This document shows, piece by piece, positions 10,804 through 22,460 of a DNA stretch of 64,000 nt (the stretch's first letter is position 1; the number at the start of each line of letters is the position of its first letter). The DNA is taken from assembly GCA_963969595.1 (NCBI GenBank), contig OZ018408.1, positions 49,043,022-49,107,021 of the forward strand. The letters run 5' to 3'. Made by a program: the position numbers and the translations under genes. The DNA is from Neckera pumila. Taxonomy: Eukaryota > Streptophyta > Bryopsida > Hypnales > Neckeraceae. The notes beneath the pieces were generated by a model. The model was not told the DNA's origin. It did no database searches and was given only the letters and a program-made list of their open reading frames with translations.

Positions 10804-11078
10804 TTAACCCCTAAACACCATGTTGGTCTCCGTGAACAACTGCGGGCTGTGAGATGGGCAGTGTAAGCCTCAAGCCAATTTCTCAGATTCCTGGTCTCTC
10901 TAAAATCAACAGTGCAACAAATTAGCTCAATTTCGGCACTGTACAATGGCGCACGACTTCAGGTCCCGCATTCAGAAAAAAATGGATGAAAAACAGTGTT
11001 CTCCTCTCCCCACGCAGTCACGCACTGAAACTGTCATTCATCGACCAGAAATCGGCCTCCGCGGCGTTTAGGGGTTAA
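10804..11078. mobile_element. Short TTAA-flanked MITE, 275 bp
   Basis: The ends are TTAACCCCTAAACACC and GGCGTTTAGGGGTTAA, an inverted repeat with one mismatch in 16. The interior is GC-richer than the 0.9-kb TTAA elements and not obviously related to them. It is another size class with the same termini. Confidence 0.78.
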
Positions 11079-12579
11079 TTCTATTCTCATGCGCGTGTCT
11101 CTGTTGAGACTGCGTTCAGCGATAAGTTTGAAGGAAGAAGGAAGATTGAAGAAGAATGAGTGGGATCGACGGAGATTCGGGGTTACCGAGCGTGCTGGTT
11201 TCAAGATGCAAGTTTCCGTGATGCTCAAACACCGAGTTCATCTTTGATTATTCACAGCAGAGAAAGAACATGCCCTAGCCTCTCCCATGCCCAAACTTCA
11301 TGTATGAAATTCTTACAAGAGTGCTTGATGATCGAAAGGAGGAGAAACTGCCTAAATGACATAACCGAAAGCTCTTGTGGGAAGGTTTTGTGGAAACATG
11401 CATGAATCAGCAATCTTGGGTTGTGACTGCCACCATAACCTAGAATAATGATAGAAGACTTTTTCTTTCTTTTTTTCATGTGATAGCAGACTTTCCATGC
11501 CAGTCCAGGGAACTGAATCAATCATCGTTTGGTTTCATAACTTTATTTCGCTTGGAACAAATGAGTGCAGTCAGTGGGGCCTTTTCCTTGTCATGGCCAC
11601 CCACCCTTGTGCGCTAGAGGTCTGACACTCTTCAAATGTGGATAAAAAGTGTTATAGGCAGCTCACAATATTCTCTTGACACTCAATCCTAGCCTGTCAA
11701 GGAGTGGCCCTTGAAACCACTATTCAGGGTAGTTACTTCATTCTTTGTTCTATTACTATGAGCGTTATAGGCAACTATTTATGGGTTCTATTTGGTGAAC
11801 AAGGATGAGGGACAAGGAAATTGAGGGCCAATTAAGATTATTTGATTGGAAAAGGGGGACAATTTCTTAAAAGGTTGGGATTGGATCCTGGTACCTTAAC
11901 CATTTTTGTTTCATAATTTTTTGTTTAGAAAGATCAAGTGCTATGAAACATTTTCTTACTACAACATAATGAGCTGTAGATATTGATTGATTTCTTTCAA
12001 TCTACTCACATTCAATCAAGTCTTCTTCATTGGTTCTACTAATAGACATTTGGGTAGTTTCCATTGACCCTTAAACGACTTGCTAAATCCCTCGAGCTTG
12101 GTTTTGAGATAATCATTAACAAAAAAAGTTTTTGGCACTTTGTAGAATGTTTCAACCTATTGGATCCACTTCAATACAAAATACAACTTGCCAAGCACCA
12201 CATTTAGGTTGCAAAATCAAAGTACTATTCACTATTCACTTTTGCATGTCTTGGCTATATAAACTTTAGGCAAGCAACAAGATACATAGTCATGTGCTCC
12301 AAGAAGATTTTTAATTCCCTTGATTGGGCTATTTTCTAGTGAATGTTGTTTAAGGATTAAAATGAAAGTGATTGGTGTTTGAGATTTTTTTGGATCAAGC
12401 AAATAATACATAATATTGTTAACTAAACTAGACCATTTTCCCTTGAAGATTGGGATAATCCCTCCCTAGATCCCTGAGAATGAAATTTGTTTAATAGAGA
12501 ATCATTGGCTGACTAAGAAGTTGCAACACTAGGGGCTCCCACTTTTGGGAAGAACAAAAGGAATCCAAACACTGGTCAA
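11079..12579. other. Intergenic DNA, nothing recognised
   Basis: About 1.5 kb without a supported gene. The frames at 11160-11405 (plus) and 11252-11521 (minus) overlap each other and match nothing I know. No repeat ends with target duplications were found. Confidence 0.4.
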
Positions 12580-12697
12580 GATGTTTCATTGAACATCATT
12601 GTTGACATAAAAACATGGGTTGTTTTGTTCAATGTCCACAAAAATGCGTTCCAAAAAACAGTGAAAACATCCCCCAAAACACGGATTTCTTATAGTG
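12580..12697. mobile_element. Half copy of the CACTA-like hairpin MITE at 33193
   Basis: From the loop (GATGTTTCATTGAACATCAT) to the right end (TTTCTTATAGTG) this matches the right half of the 33193-33429 element almost base for base. The left arm is missing. Confidence 0.75.
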
Positions 12698-13176
12698 CAC
12701 CTTCTTCAACAAGCAAATTTCATAGAAGAATTGCGCAAAAACGGGAGCCAATGGGGAGCAGGTCTGGATAAAGAAGGTGTGACGCCCCTTTTGCGTCGCA
12801 TGTAAGATTTCTCTGAAGAATGGATGCACGTTTACTAAAAATATGCAAGCCAACTTGCAGAAGCGCAAGTGTTGCAAGGAGCACAAGAATATAGGTTAAG
12901 GAAGTAGCGCCAGCCCAAAAGATTAGTTCGCGAAGCCTTTGCGAGACCCAAAATTCACCTCCACTGGAGAATAATGGACGTCGCGAGGGTTTTGCGAAAA
13001 AAAATATATTTGCCAAATCTGAAACCAACCATTCCTAGCCACATCCTCTTTCTTCAAAGAATGGGCGGGTCACAAAGAAGGTGTGATTACCCCTAATGTT
13101 ATGCATCACCTCAAGTGAAGATGAGAGTTCTTGTTCAAGCAAAGATGAGTGCTCACCCAAGATGTGCGAAAAAGGA

Positions 13177-13333
13177 ACTAAGGTAGAACCACCCATTCCC
13201 GATCAAGGACCTAATTGCGACCAAATGTAAAAGCTATCTATCGTGTAAGAACATTTAAGTTTTAAAATGAGTACCATCTTTACATTTGATCGCAATTAGG
13301 TCCCTGATCAGGAATGGGTGGTTCTACCTTAGT
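13177..13333. repeat. Hairpin inverted repeat, 157 bp
   Basis: The arms begin ACTAAGGTAGAACCACCCAT and pair almost perfectly for about 55 bp (GATCAAGGACC against GGTCCCTGATC, CTAATTGCGACCAAATG against its complement). The loop is about 45 bp. Probably a MITE; no target duplication is evident. Confidence 0.75.
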
Positions 13334-14202
13334 GAGTCGAAGGAACCAGAGAAGGGAGCACATACGAGGAAGAGCTTTTGTGTGTGCCGTCAGTCCCCCG
13401 GACGATGAAAGACGATGAGCTACTCCGCAGTCGGCACATTCACGGGATTGGCATTCTCTGGGCAAGGGGAATACGGGCAGCGCCAAAGAGTTTACGTCAG
13501 AGCTCACAGTTGCAGCCCCAACGGCATGTGACTCTAGATCTATTACAGTATCTGGCATTCTGGCGTTGTGGCCAATGCCAGGTATTCTATGAACTGGAAA
13601 CTCCACTTGGCACTACTATTCACTCGAGGAACACTTGATTAGGAGGGAGTAAATTAAGCTCAAGTTATATTTAGATCAGCTTATGCGTCCGCCATGACTT
13701 TGACAAGCTGGATGGTTGACAAGCTGGGTGGCCGTGTCTCCTTGTTCATTGATTACCTCTGAGGCTCTGACTTGTTTGAATTGCAAGTCAAAGGGAAATG
13801 GAAGGTCCGTGGCCGGTGACAAGGATTTCTCTTTGCAGTGGGTGCAACTAATAAATGAAGTCAATCAGAGAACGGCATTGGGGAAGGGAAGCTTAGCTTA
13901 CCGTATTTGGGTCAGTTGCAAAAGGAAGGAGTAACTTACAACCAAAAGCTGCCTGGAGTGCATGATTCATTTGGAGGGTGCATGATGGAGGCCAGGATCT
14001 ACGGATCTGTTGTTCAGCTAACGTACGAGCAAGGATGGGATCATGGATCAATAATTTCAGCAAGTATTCGCATATTTATGGAAATATGTGGAGAGGGGGA
14101 GGGCAGCTACGGAAAGCAGCATATATGCCCTGCAAGGCCACCGTTGTGGAAATGGACAACACGCAAGCAAAGGAGAGATTGATACAAAAGCAAATGTTCT
14201 CA
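13334..14202. other. Higher-GC intergenic DNA, possible coding remnant
   Basis: Several overlapping frames (13378-13638, 13716-13934, 13907-14182, 13978-14286, all plus) run through this block, and the base composition is less AT-rich than around it. I recognise no domain and cannot build a consistent spliced model. Confidence 0.3.
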
Positions 14203-14661
14203 GAGCATCCCCACCCGTCTTGCAAAATGGATGACTTGTTTGTGGAGGCTTGCAAAACTGCCTCGCTTGTCTTGCAAAACGGATGAACTTGTTAAAAGGC
14301 CGGGCCCAAAGCTTCAAGTGGCTTGCAAAACTGGGCCATTTTGCAAGCCAAGCGTGACTTGCGAACCGGCTTGCAAAACCACATGCGACAAGCGCGTGGA
14401 CACTTTCCCAAAAACATGGCAGGTCATCAGTTGAACCAATTGGATTAGCTTTTGTCACTTGCGTGCAAAAGTAGCAGGTTGCCCCGAATGAGACAGAAGT
14501 TGATTGGATCAAGTTCTTGCGACTGGATCTGGACTATATTTTTAGAAGAATCGTGGCCTGTTAGTAGGCTTATGGGTGGGGCGGATTGGCTTGCATTTTG
14601 GATGGCTTGCATTTTAGCAGCCAAATCCTCTCTGCAATTCAGCAGGCGGGTGGTGATGCTC
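14203..14661. mobile_element. PIF/Harbinger-like MITE, 459 bp, TCA duplication
   Basis: The ends GAGCATCCCCACCC and GGGTGGTGATGCTC form an inverted repeat of about 14 bp with one mismatch. Direct TCA copies flank it (14200-14202 and 14662-14664). The interior has repeated CTTGCAAAA-type motifs, reflected in the 151-codon minus frame, which I take as non-genic. Confidence 0.75.
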
Positions 14662-14713
14662 TCAAACAGATGCAAACAGTGCATACTACATACACAAGAC
14701 TGACAAGAGCATC

Positions 14714-14946
14714 TTAGACATTGGACGTTGCGGACCAGAGTGGTATGATGGATGATAGAAAATCCTTCTATGCAAGCAAGAAAGAAGTGCAAATGTTTAT
14801 CTTTGGAATTTTGTATGAAAAGGAGAGGTCTTGTATAGTAGTTTGATCTCCAATGAGTGTTTTTGGTTTTCTTTTAGTAGAAGATGATTCACACAATGCC
14901 CAAAAAAATGATTTCCACAGTGGCCAGACCATCCTTATAAGGTTAA
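14714..14946. mobile_element. Degenerate copy of the 784-1013 TTAA MITE
   Basis: This 233-bp copy shares GTAGTTTGAnCTCCAATGAGT-type sequence and a closing GATTTCCACnGTGGCCnG block with the 230-bp element at 784. Its ends have decayed to TTAGACATTGGACG and CTTATAAGGTTAA. Nearly equal length supports common descent. Confidence 0.65.
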
Positions 14947-15000
14947 GATGGAACATAAACTCAAGATAAGGAAAAGGGTTTGTAAAATGACCATTTACTA

Positions 15001-15290
15001 TCTAGTTTACAATTTTGGGGAGTTTGACCTTTTGAAATATAATTTAGTAAAATATTCTTAGAAAGACAAATGGGATTAGCATCTAATAGAAGTTTGTTTC
15101 ATATTTTTTGGCCCTTTGTGGGATTTGTTATGAATTTTGAAGTTATAATCACATAGGGTACAAGATATTAAAAGCATTAACTCCTTGATATGTATATTAT
15201 TGTTACATTGATGATTGCCATTGGTACATTGAAGAAAGCAATGTGTACATATGTGTTAGATAACACTTTTAGAACAATTTTTATCTTGAA
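15001..15290. repeat. Dispersed repeat shared with 59085-59305
   Basis: Blocks such as AGAAAGACAAATGGGATTAG, GAAGTTATAA and ACATTGAAGAAAGCAATGTG align with 59117-59280 in the same orientation. The element boundaries and type are unknown. Confidence 0.5.
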
Positions 15291-15694
15291 GGCAAGGTAG
15301 GTTAGGCACTTATCCCTACAAGAGCTTGGCCAAGGCAATGAAGGCTTATTTTGTCCGACACATCCTTGTCAAATATCAATTTTTAGGGAAAAAAAGGATG
15401 AACATATATTTGAATCCTAAAGGTTCAAACTATTAGAATGTTTTTTTGGAGATTTGGGACAAGTTCCTATTTAGTCAAATTTTATTGTATTTTTTGAAAT
15501 TTTATGCAAGAAAAGGGAATGTGCTAGCTTTGAAGGAATATAATTTTTATTTTAATTGATGCATGGTAGAAAAAGTTATTGACCTTCCTAAGCACAAAAC
15601 GCTCAAAAATTGGCAACAAAACAAATACAATATTTCAAATTAAATCTTGTTTGGTCAATCTTGTTTGGTCAAAAAAGTTGAATTTTTTTCTAAC

Positions 15695-15943
15695 ATTAGA
15701 GTTATTCGTAAAGTCTCCCCCAGTTTGGAGGGGACTTTTTCCGACAAATTTCCTCCGACTGACAACCCCGCATGCGACCACAACGCCGCAGGCAAAGTCC
15801 GGACGAAACTTCTTTTTGGTCGATTTGGGCGCAAAAGAAAGTTTGATACCCACTTTTGTATTGACTATTTGCCCAAAACCTGCTTTTTCACAAAACTGCG
15901 GGGTTTAAACCCCGGTTTTGGGTACTTTACATATAACTCTAAT
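15695..15943. mobile_element. Inverted-repeat MITE with ATTAGAGTTAT termini
   Basis: The left end ATTAGAGTTATTCGTAAAGT and the right end ACTTTACATATAACTCTAAT are imperfect inverted repeats. The centre is GC-rich and includes the palindrome GGGGTTTAAACCCC. The target duplication is unclear. Confidence 0.6.
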
Positions 15944-16640
15944 AAAGTGTCATGGAATTCTTATAAAATATTCTAAGGTTGGGCATACGAAATAAATAGA
16001 TTTTTTCATCATAACTCTTTGCACTAGAATTGGCAATTTAGAGTGTTTTTGGGAGGAACATATCTATGAAACTTTAGGATTTAAGTAGAAACATTTCATA
16101 TACTTTTACAACAAAACCATATTTGAATAGTAATTTCCCCAAAAGTTTGACATTCTTTAATTTCCACGAACCATGCCTCCATCAGCTACACTACACTATG
16201 ATGTGGAATTTACATAAAAAAATTACAATATTGGTAATTGCATTCATTGTTAATTATAATCTTATTAGGGCAAGTCCATCCTCAAGTCCATCAACCAATT
16301 CAAGTCTTTTAGTAAATGATTTAATTGTACTCTCAATTGTAATTAGAGTGCTTCATAAATTGTGGCTATTCAAACTACATGCAATAGAATCTTCTGAATC
16401 ATGATGATCTTTGGGTAAATATTATGAAATTTGTTATTACAAAGTATTAATGCAATGTAGATCCATTTTGAAAAGAACTATGTAATTATATAGATTATGG
16501 TGCAAGATTTCAAATAAATGAATAATTATGCCAACACCATTTGTCTTCCTAAGAATTTTACATTTGAAAGATCATAATTTTAAAGGAGAATCTATGTCTA
16601 GATCATTTATATTGGTCCTAAACATATACTCAATCATCTA
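15944..16640. other. AT-rich intergenic DNA, nothing recognised
   Basis: No gene and no element ends were found. The 93-codon frame at 16123-16404 has a hydrophobic patch but no recognisable domain or expected neighbours. Confidence 0.4.
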
Positions 16641-17557
16641 TTAACCCCTAAAGTTTCATGACTATGTAATCACCAAAAACGCTCCAAAATTGCCATTTCT
16701 AATACAACTACCAAATTTTCGGAATTTTTTTTTGACACATGTAACCGTAGGATCCTGTAGTATGATATTTTGAAAACATGTGGTAAAAATTTCAGAAAAT
16801 TCCACCGTGTGGATCATAAGATATAAGCATGCAAAGTCTTGAAAACCATTTTTCCAATCCTACGAAAAACCGAGCAGCTGCACTTTGCAAGCTCACTTTT
16901 CAATGAAAAAATGCCCATAAAGATGGTGCTTCTTTGAATTCAGTTTCCTAAACAAGTTGTCTATATGCTTGAAAATTTTCACATCATTTGGAATTGTACA
17001 ACATATAGGAAAAAAATAGTAAGTAGAAAGAAGTAGAAAATGATTCAAAATACTAATTGTTAAAAATTTAATTATGGAATTTAAAAATGCCAATCCCAAA
17101 TGTTGTAATAATCAATCTACATCCTAGAGTTTATTTTTTTTCCAAAAATATTGAAAATTGAGTTATACAAACGACTTTAAAGTTTTTTTAGAGTAGACAA
17201 TTCATAACTGCCTGCAAACCAAAAAAACTCATAACATTTGATTCATCGATTGAAATGGAATGTTTCAAAGCTTTTTAAGTATATATAAATGTAGTGAACC
17301 AGTTTCAAAAAAAAAATCCGGAAAAAATACTTGTTTATGATATGCCCAAACTGCCCAGTTCCAAAAAAAAGTAACATATTAGGTCACAACTTTTGACTCG
17401 TATTTCAAAATGTCATGAAACTTGGTACACATGAAGATATTCCTTGTCCCCACCTTCTATTAAAATTTCAGCCTCAAATATGGATATCTCTAGTCACACG
17501 TACCTGCCCAAAATTTCTATACGGCCCAAAAATGCATGTTGGTCCTTTAGGGGTTAA
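16641..17557. mobile_element. TTAA element, family A1, 917 bp, complete
   Basis: It starts TTAACCCCTAAAGTTTCATG and ends GGTCCTTTAGGGGTTAA. It aligns along its full length with the copy at 24299-25228; by eye the first 83 bases differ at 5 positions. It has no coding capacity. Confidence 0.85.
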
Positions 17558-17635
17558 ATGGTCATTATAAACTATATAAACAATGGACAAGAGGGGAATA
17601 CTTCACCATGTGGCGCCATTTGTTTGATACTAATT

Positions 17636-17793
17636 TACTTCAAGAAAAAGGGGTGTTTTAAGTATAGTTCTAGTAGTATAGTCTTTTAAATAATGACCTT
17701 TAAGTAAGGTTTTTAGTAAAATTTTACTAAAAAACTTACTTAAAAGACTATACTACTAGGACTATACTTAAAACACCCCTTTCTCTTGTAGTG
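17636..17793. mobile_element. CACTA-like hairpin MITE, 158 bp, ATT duplication
   Basis: The right end reads CTCTTGTAGTG (complement CACTACAAGAG) and the left end TACTTCAAGAAAAAGGGGTG is its diverged partner. The arms pair almost to the centre through TGTTTTAAGTATAGT. Direct ATT copies flank it (17633-17635 and 17794-17796). CACTA ends with a 3-bp duplication define CACTA/CMC elements. Confidence 0.82.
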
Positions 17794-18856
17794 ATTAGGT
17801 TTGAAATTTGCATCAATTAAGGTCAAATGGAGCCAATTAGAGAGTTTGATGACACTACTGAATCCCTAAAGGTCCATTGTCTTTTTAGGGGACAATTTGG
17901 ATTTCGGGCATGTTCCTCAAATCTCAATTTTTAAAACTTTTTGAAACTTTCTCATAAGATAGAAAAACTGATTAGATTTGAATATAAGTTTTATTTCAAT
18001 TGGTGCCCAAGAACAAAAGTTATACCACAAAAAGCCCAAATTTTTACTTGGTGGCCAAAAAAAAATCCACAAAAAATAGAAATTAAAATTCTAAATATTT
18101 TTTTTATTATAGATCATATTTTTTATCTACTTGTGAAGATTTGATTCATTCCATTTGGATTAGTGATGTGAAAGTTATGAACAATCTTGTTTTTGAGCAA
18201 TCCAAGCATCTTCTTGCAAAAATAAGTTATAGGATTCTTTTCTAAATGCAATTTTTATAATTAAAAAAAAAAATTGTTTGACAAGGTTAAGTTTTTTTTG
18301 CTACAACAATCTCACCATTAGCATTATTGTGTTTCAATCCCATCTAGGAGCTATTAACAATTTAGTTTTTCTTTCAATCTTGGACCTAATTCTACTTAAC
18401 AATTTTTTAAAGAATGAAATTAAAATAATTTTTCTTGAAATTTTTTCCCAAGACTTTCAATTCGATTCTTCCACATAAATTTTTTTTAAATTCAAAGTCT
18501 ATATTGCAAAGTAATTCTACAAATGGCAGTCAGAGTCATCTAAAATTCCAAGATAGTATTAAAAAACTTGTTTTCCCAACTTTGAGTGCTAATATCTTCC
18601 AATTTGTACAATCAAACTTTATAAATTTTTTACCACATGATCAGAACCCCTAAAGGACCACACAGCGTTTTTTTGGCAACATAGCAATTTTGAGCAGCTC
18701 ACTATAGACGGGAATTTTTTTTTTTTTTTTTTTTTAAATTTCATACAACGTGTGCCTATGGAGTAGCTTTGAGGCCCAATAATCTCCAAAACTTTTGAGT
18801 ACATGATTAAAAAGTTATTGGATGATATGTCATTTTCAATAGATGGCGGGCATACG

Positions 18857-19415
18857 GGGGGGGGCACTTAGTGTATCTAATCCAAACTACGTGCGACCAA
18901 AACTTTGTACCCCTATATTATATCCTAAAATTTAAATAAATGAAAACAAAAAAAATATGAATATATTTTTCTAATTTGAAAGTTTATGTTTTGAATTATT
19001 GATATTTTTATTTGCTAATGATAATTAGTTATAAATTTTTGAAGTAAATAGATACACTGCAGAACTGAAAAATAACTTTCACACCCCTATATTATATCCT
19101 AAAAAATTGTCTAAAAAATGAGCAAAAAATTCCTAAAAATAACTCTCTATTGAAAGCTCATTTTGAATTGAATATTGATGCAACGATCATCTAAATGTGT
19201 TCTCTATAAATATTTGAGTTGAAAAATATGCCGTTTTAGGTTCATTTTCAACCTCTTCTAGAAATCAATCCATATTTCATTTGAGTTGGAAATTTTGGCA
19301 ATAGAAACCTATAGTCATTACCAAACGATGCTCAAAAATTTTAGGTTGAAATTATAGTTTATTAGAAACCACTTGTTCACACATGGTTTGTAATAGTATA
19401 GCCAAGTGCCCTCCC
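18857..19415. mobile_element. TIR element with GGGGGGCACTTAG ends
   Basis: The left GGGGGGCACTTAGTGTAT and the right end (complement GGAGGGCACTTGGCTATAC) are inverted repeats continuing through AAACTACGTGCG / AAACCATGTGTG. The sequence is absent at the same position in the related element at 25386. The repeated CACCCCTATATTATATCCTA (about 18910 and 19083) is internal. The type is unknown. Confidence 0.6.
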
Positions 19416-20061
19416 TGAAGCCGGGCAGCTCAATTTTTTTTTTTTAAAATCACTTTTTAAAAATTAAAATTTGAAATTAGTTCTCTAGATTTATGCATTT
19501 GTGCAAAGCTTTCAATTATTCCAATTTGATTTATGAGATGAAAATTATGAGGTCTTCTAATTTGCGGGTAGTTATGGATTCTCTACTCTAAAATAAACTT
19601 TGAAATCCTTTATTTAACTCAATTTTTAATATTTTTTGAAAAAATCAAAGCATAGGATTTATACTATTTATTACAACATTACAACTCTTGGAATTAACAT
19701 TTTTCAGTTCCATAATCAAATTCTAGTGTTTTGAGTCATTCTCTACTTCTTTCTACAACCTATTTTTTTCCTATTTGTTGTACAATTCCAAATGATCTGA
19801 AATTTTTCAAGCATGTAGCCAACTTGCTTTGAAGAATGAATCCAAGGAGTAACCACCGTTTTGGACATTTTTCATTTTAAATGTGACCTTGTGAAGTGCA
19901 GTTGCCCAGTTTTTCGCAGGGTCAAAAAAAGGGTTTTTGTCAATTCAAATGTTGATATCTTCCAATCTACATGGTGGAAAATTCTGAATTTCTTTTTTAC
20001 ATATTCTCAAACAAGCTTACAATAATATCCTACGCTATATGTGTCTAAAAATGTTTTTTTC

Positions 20062-20998
20062 TTAACCCCTAACGGACCGAGGCCCGTTTTTTGCCAAAAA
20101 ACACTCAAAACTGCCATTTCTATAGCAAAAAGTAAAAAAAATTTGAAAAATGTTTTTTTTTTTAACATTTAACCGTAGGATCTTACACCTAACTAGTATG
20201 AGAGTGTATGGGAAAATTTTTAGAATTTTTGACCGCACAAATTGCAAGATATCTGTGTTTAAAGTGAAAAAAACAAGCTTTTCAACACATTGCGGGACTA
20301 GATTTTTTGACTTTGAACATTTTTGACTTAAATTTTTTGCACTACAGAGATTTGAGCTTTAAATGTTTGTTTTGGAGAACTGAATTGAGGGTCTAGGGAA
20401 AAAAATTAGATTAAAAATAACTTAATTATCAATCTTTAAAAAACTGTTAAGTAGAAGTAGACATAAGATAGAAGGAAAATCTAAGATATTTATATACTTT
20501 AGATGGAATTAAAATTCACTAATTCTAATGGTGAGATTGTTCTAACAAGTAATATAGACCATGCAAAAAAAACTAAACTGAAAAAATTTGAAAAATTGCA
20601 TTTAGAAATGCATCCTAGAAGTTATTTTTTTCAAAAAGATGCCCTAATTGCCCCCCAAAACAAGATTGTCCATAACTTTCTCATAACAAATCCAAATGAA
20701 ATGAATCAAAGCTTTCCAAGTAGACAAAAATATATTCTATAAGAAAAAAATATTAAAAAAAATATTCAAATTTTTGTCCATTTTGTTTTGCTGCCGGTTG
20801 TCCCTTGTTTTGAACTTATTTGGTCATAACTTTTTTTTTCAGGCACCGAATGTGAAAAAAATTATATTCCCACAATGCTTATCGGTTTTTCCAGCTTCCA
20901 AAAAAGTTTCAGAAAAGGCACGACAAAATTTCAGCCCGTAGGTACCTACTCCAAAACGCATTTGTCCCCCAAACGGACAACGGTCCTTTAGGGGTTAA
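20062..20998. mobile_element. TTAA element, family A2, 937 bp, complete, nested
   Basis: It starts TTAACCCCTAACGGACCGAG and ends CGGTCCTTTAGGGGTTAA. Removing it with one TTAA rejoins TTTTTTTC-TTAAATTTGGTAC, which aligns with uninterrupted relatives at 16700 (reverse) and 27725. That marks the target as a single TTAA. Confidence 0.85.
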
Positions 20999-21209
20999 AT
21001 TTGGTACTTGTACTAGAAATGACAATTTTTGACCGTTTTTGGTGAAAACATAGTCTCCGACCTTTAGGAGTTAAATAAGTAAAGTACCAAGGTTCTACAA
21101 TTAGATTCTAAAGAAAGTTTTGTTGTTGTTTTATTGGGTGAACGCAGCAAAAATGGCAGTTTTAAGTGTTTTTTGATAGAAAAATGGTCTTGGACCTTCA
21201 AAGGTTTAA

Positions 21210-22460
21210 GAAAGCTCAATTTGGAATTACACTAGACAAAACAAATATGCAGATAACAATTTCTCACGGTACAGTACTATAATGGTATACATATTATAAG
21301 CACATGGTACTGTAATACATATTGTAAATATATGGTACCATTTTTTTGACAACATTTGAGGCTTATTTTAACTATTGTTCTCAAACCACGGAAATACATG
21401 GAGACTTTCTAGTAGATCGTCACACATTTTTAGGCACTATCATATGTGAAGGTTTGATTCAGCATTTAGATGCCAAAATTGAATTTCCGCATCAAATTCT
21501 TAGGGATCCACATCACCTTATATCGTTCACAAGATGACATATAGCACTTTCTCACAAAAAGGACTTAATTTTGCCCTTTGCGTAGGGCCAATTTTGTACA
21601 CTTGAAAAACAATCATTTGATTTGTTGATGGTACCATAGATACATCAATTGTTTATACTATGAAGATTATTTTACTCATATTTATGAATGAAGTCCTTGT
21701 ATTTCAAATGGTTCCATATTATTGACTTTGTTAACTACACAAAATTGTAAAATTAGGTTCCCTTAACAATTAGGTTGCCTTATTCTAGGAAAGTTATTAT
21801 ATAATACGGAGTAAGAATCAACAAATATTTCTATAGATATTTCCATTTGTGCACATGGAGGTTTATCAGCCCCACTTACAACAATATCAAATTAAAAAGA
21901 AGTATATTCTTGTACATTAATTGCAAATATTTATATAGTGTCAAATGTCAAGAAATTAGTATAGGGCAATCTCATTTCACTATTTTGTGTACTTTACAAG
22001 CAGGCACCAATTCACATTATGAATGAGAGTGTTGTTGAATTCTCATAGATTGAGGTAAACTAGAGCATGACAAGCAAACTACACAAAGCAAACTCCTAAG
22101 AAATAACCCATTATAATCTAACATCAACCCATAACAAAAAAATTCTAATAAATGAGATTAGGACTTCATTAGGTTGGTTAATGGCCAAAATCAATGCCTT
22201 AGGTGATGGTGACGGAGTTATCAGTGACTGCATTAGGAACTTCTTCCTTTTTAGTACAAATTCATTACAAAAAGTTTTTTATTCCTCCATGTTATGGCCA
22301 TGTTAGGAAGTGTTGTAGCCAGGTTAGGAAATATTGTAACTACTTTAGGTGATAAGATGACCATTATGGGTACACTTTTGGGTGGTTTTGAGGTAGTCTA
22401 GAGACTGTTTGGGCCAGTTGGGCAGCAGACTTCAAAAATTTAAAACAAACTCATACTTTG
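21210..22460. other. AT-rich intergenic DNA containing one MITE
   Basis: Apart from the inverted-repeat MITE at 21736-21991 I see no gene or repeat. Variants of TGGTACTGTAATACATATTG are repeated a few times at 21270-21340. Confidence 0.4.
21736..21991. mobile_element. Second copy of the ACACAAAATAGTGAAATTAG MITE
   Basis: The left end CTACACAAAATTGTAAAATT and the right end CATTTCACTATTTTGTGTA are inverted repeats homologous to the ends at 8518-8750. Confidence 0.6.

Larger units (their letters stand above)
18648..21074. mobile_element. TTAA element (A1, reversed) nested in the 17859 element and itself interrupted twice
   Basis: The left end AGAACCCCTAAAGGACC and the right end CCTTTAGGAGTTAA bracket sequence homologous to reversed copies at 25386-26491 and 27100-27807. 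Two insertions split it: a GGGGGGCACTT-ended element (18857-19415) and a complete A2 element (20062-20998). Confidence 0.72.
17859..21209. mobile_element. Outer TTAA element (A2, reversed) split by nested insertions
   Basis: The left part (17859-18647) starts with AATCCCTAAAGGTCCATTG and matches the reversed A2 copy at 22461-23220. The match resumes at 21075-21209 (GCAAAAATGGCAG..) and closes at TTAA 21206-21209. Everything between is the inserted A1 element 18648-21074. The join TACCACATGATC / ATAAGTAAAGTACC agrees with the uninterrupted copy near 23208. Confidence 0.72.

Noticed and set aside
13716..14286. Overlapping plus-strand frames as a multi-exon gene
   Set aside because: No consistent splice sites joined them and the peptides resemble nothing I know; noted only as a possible remnant.
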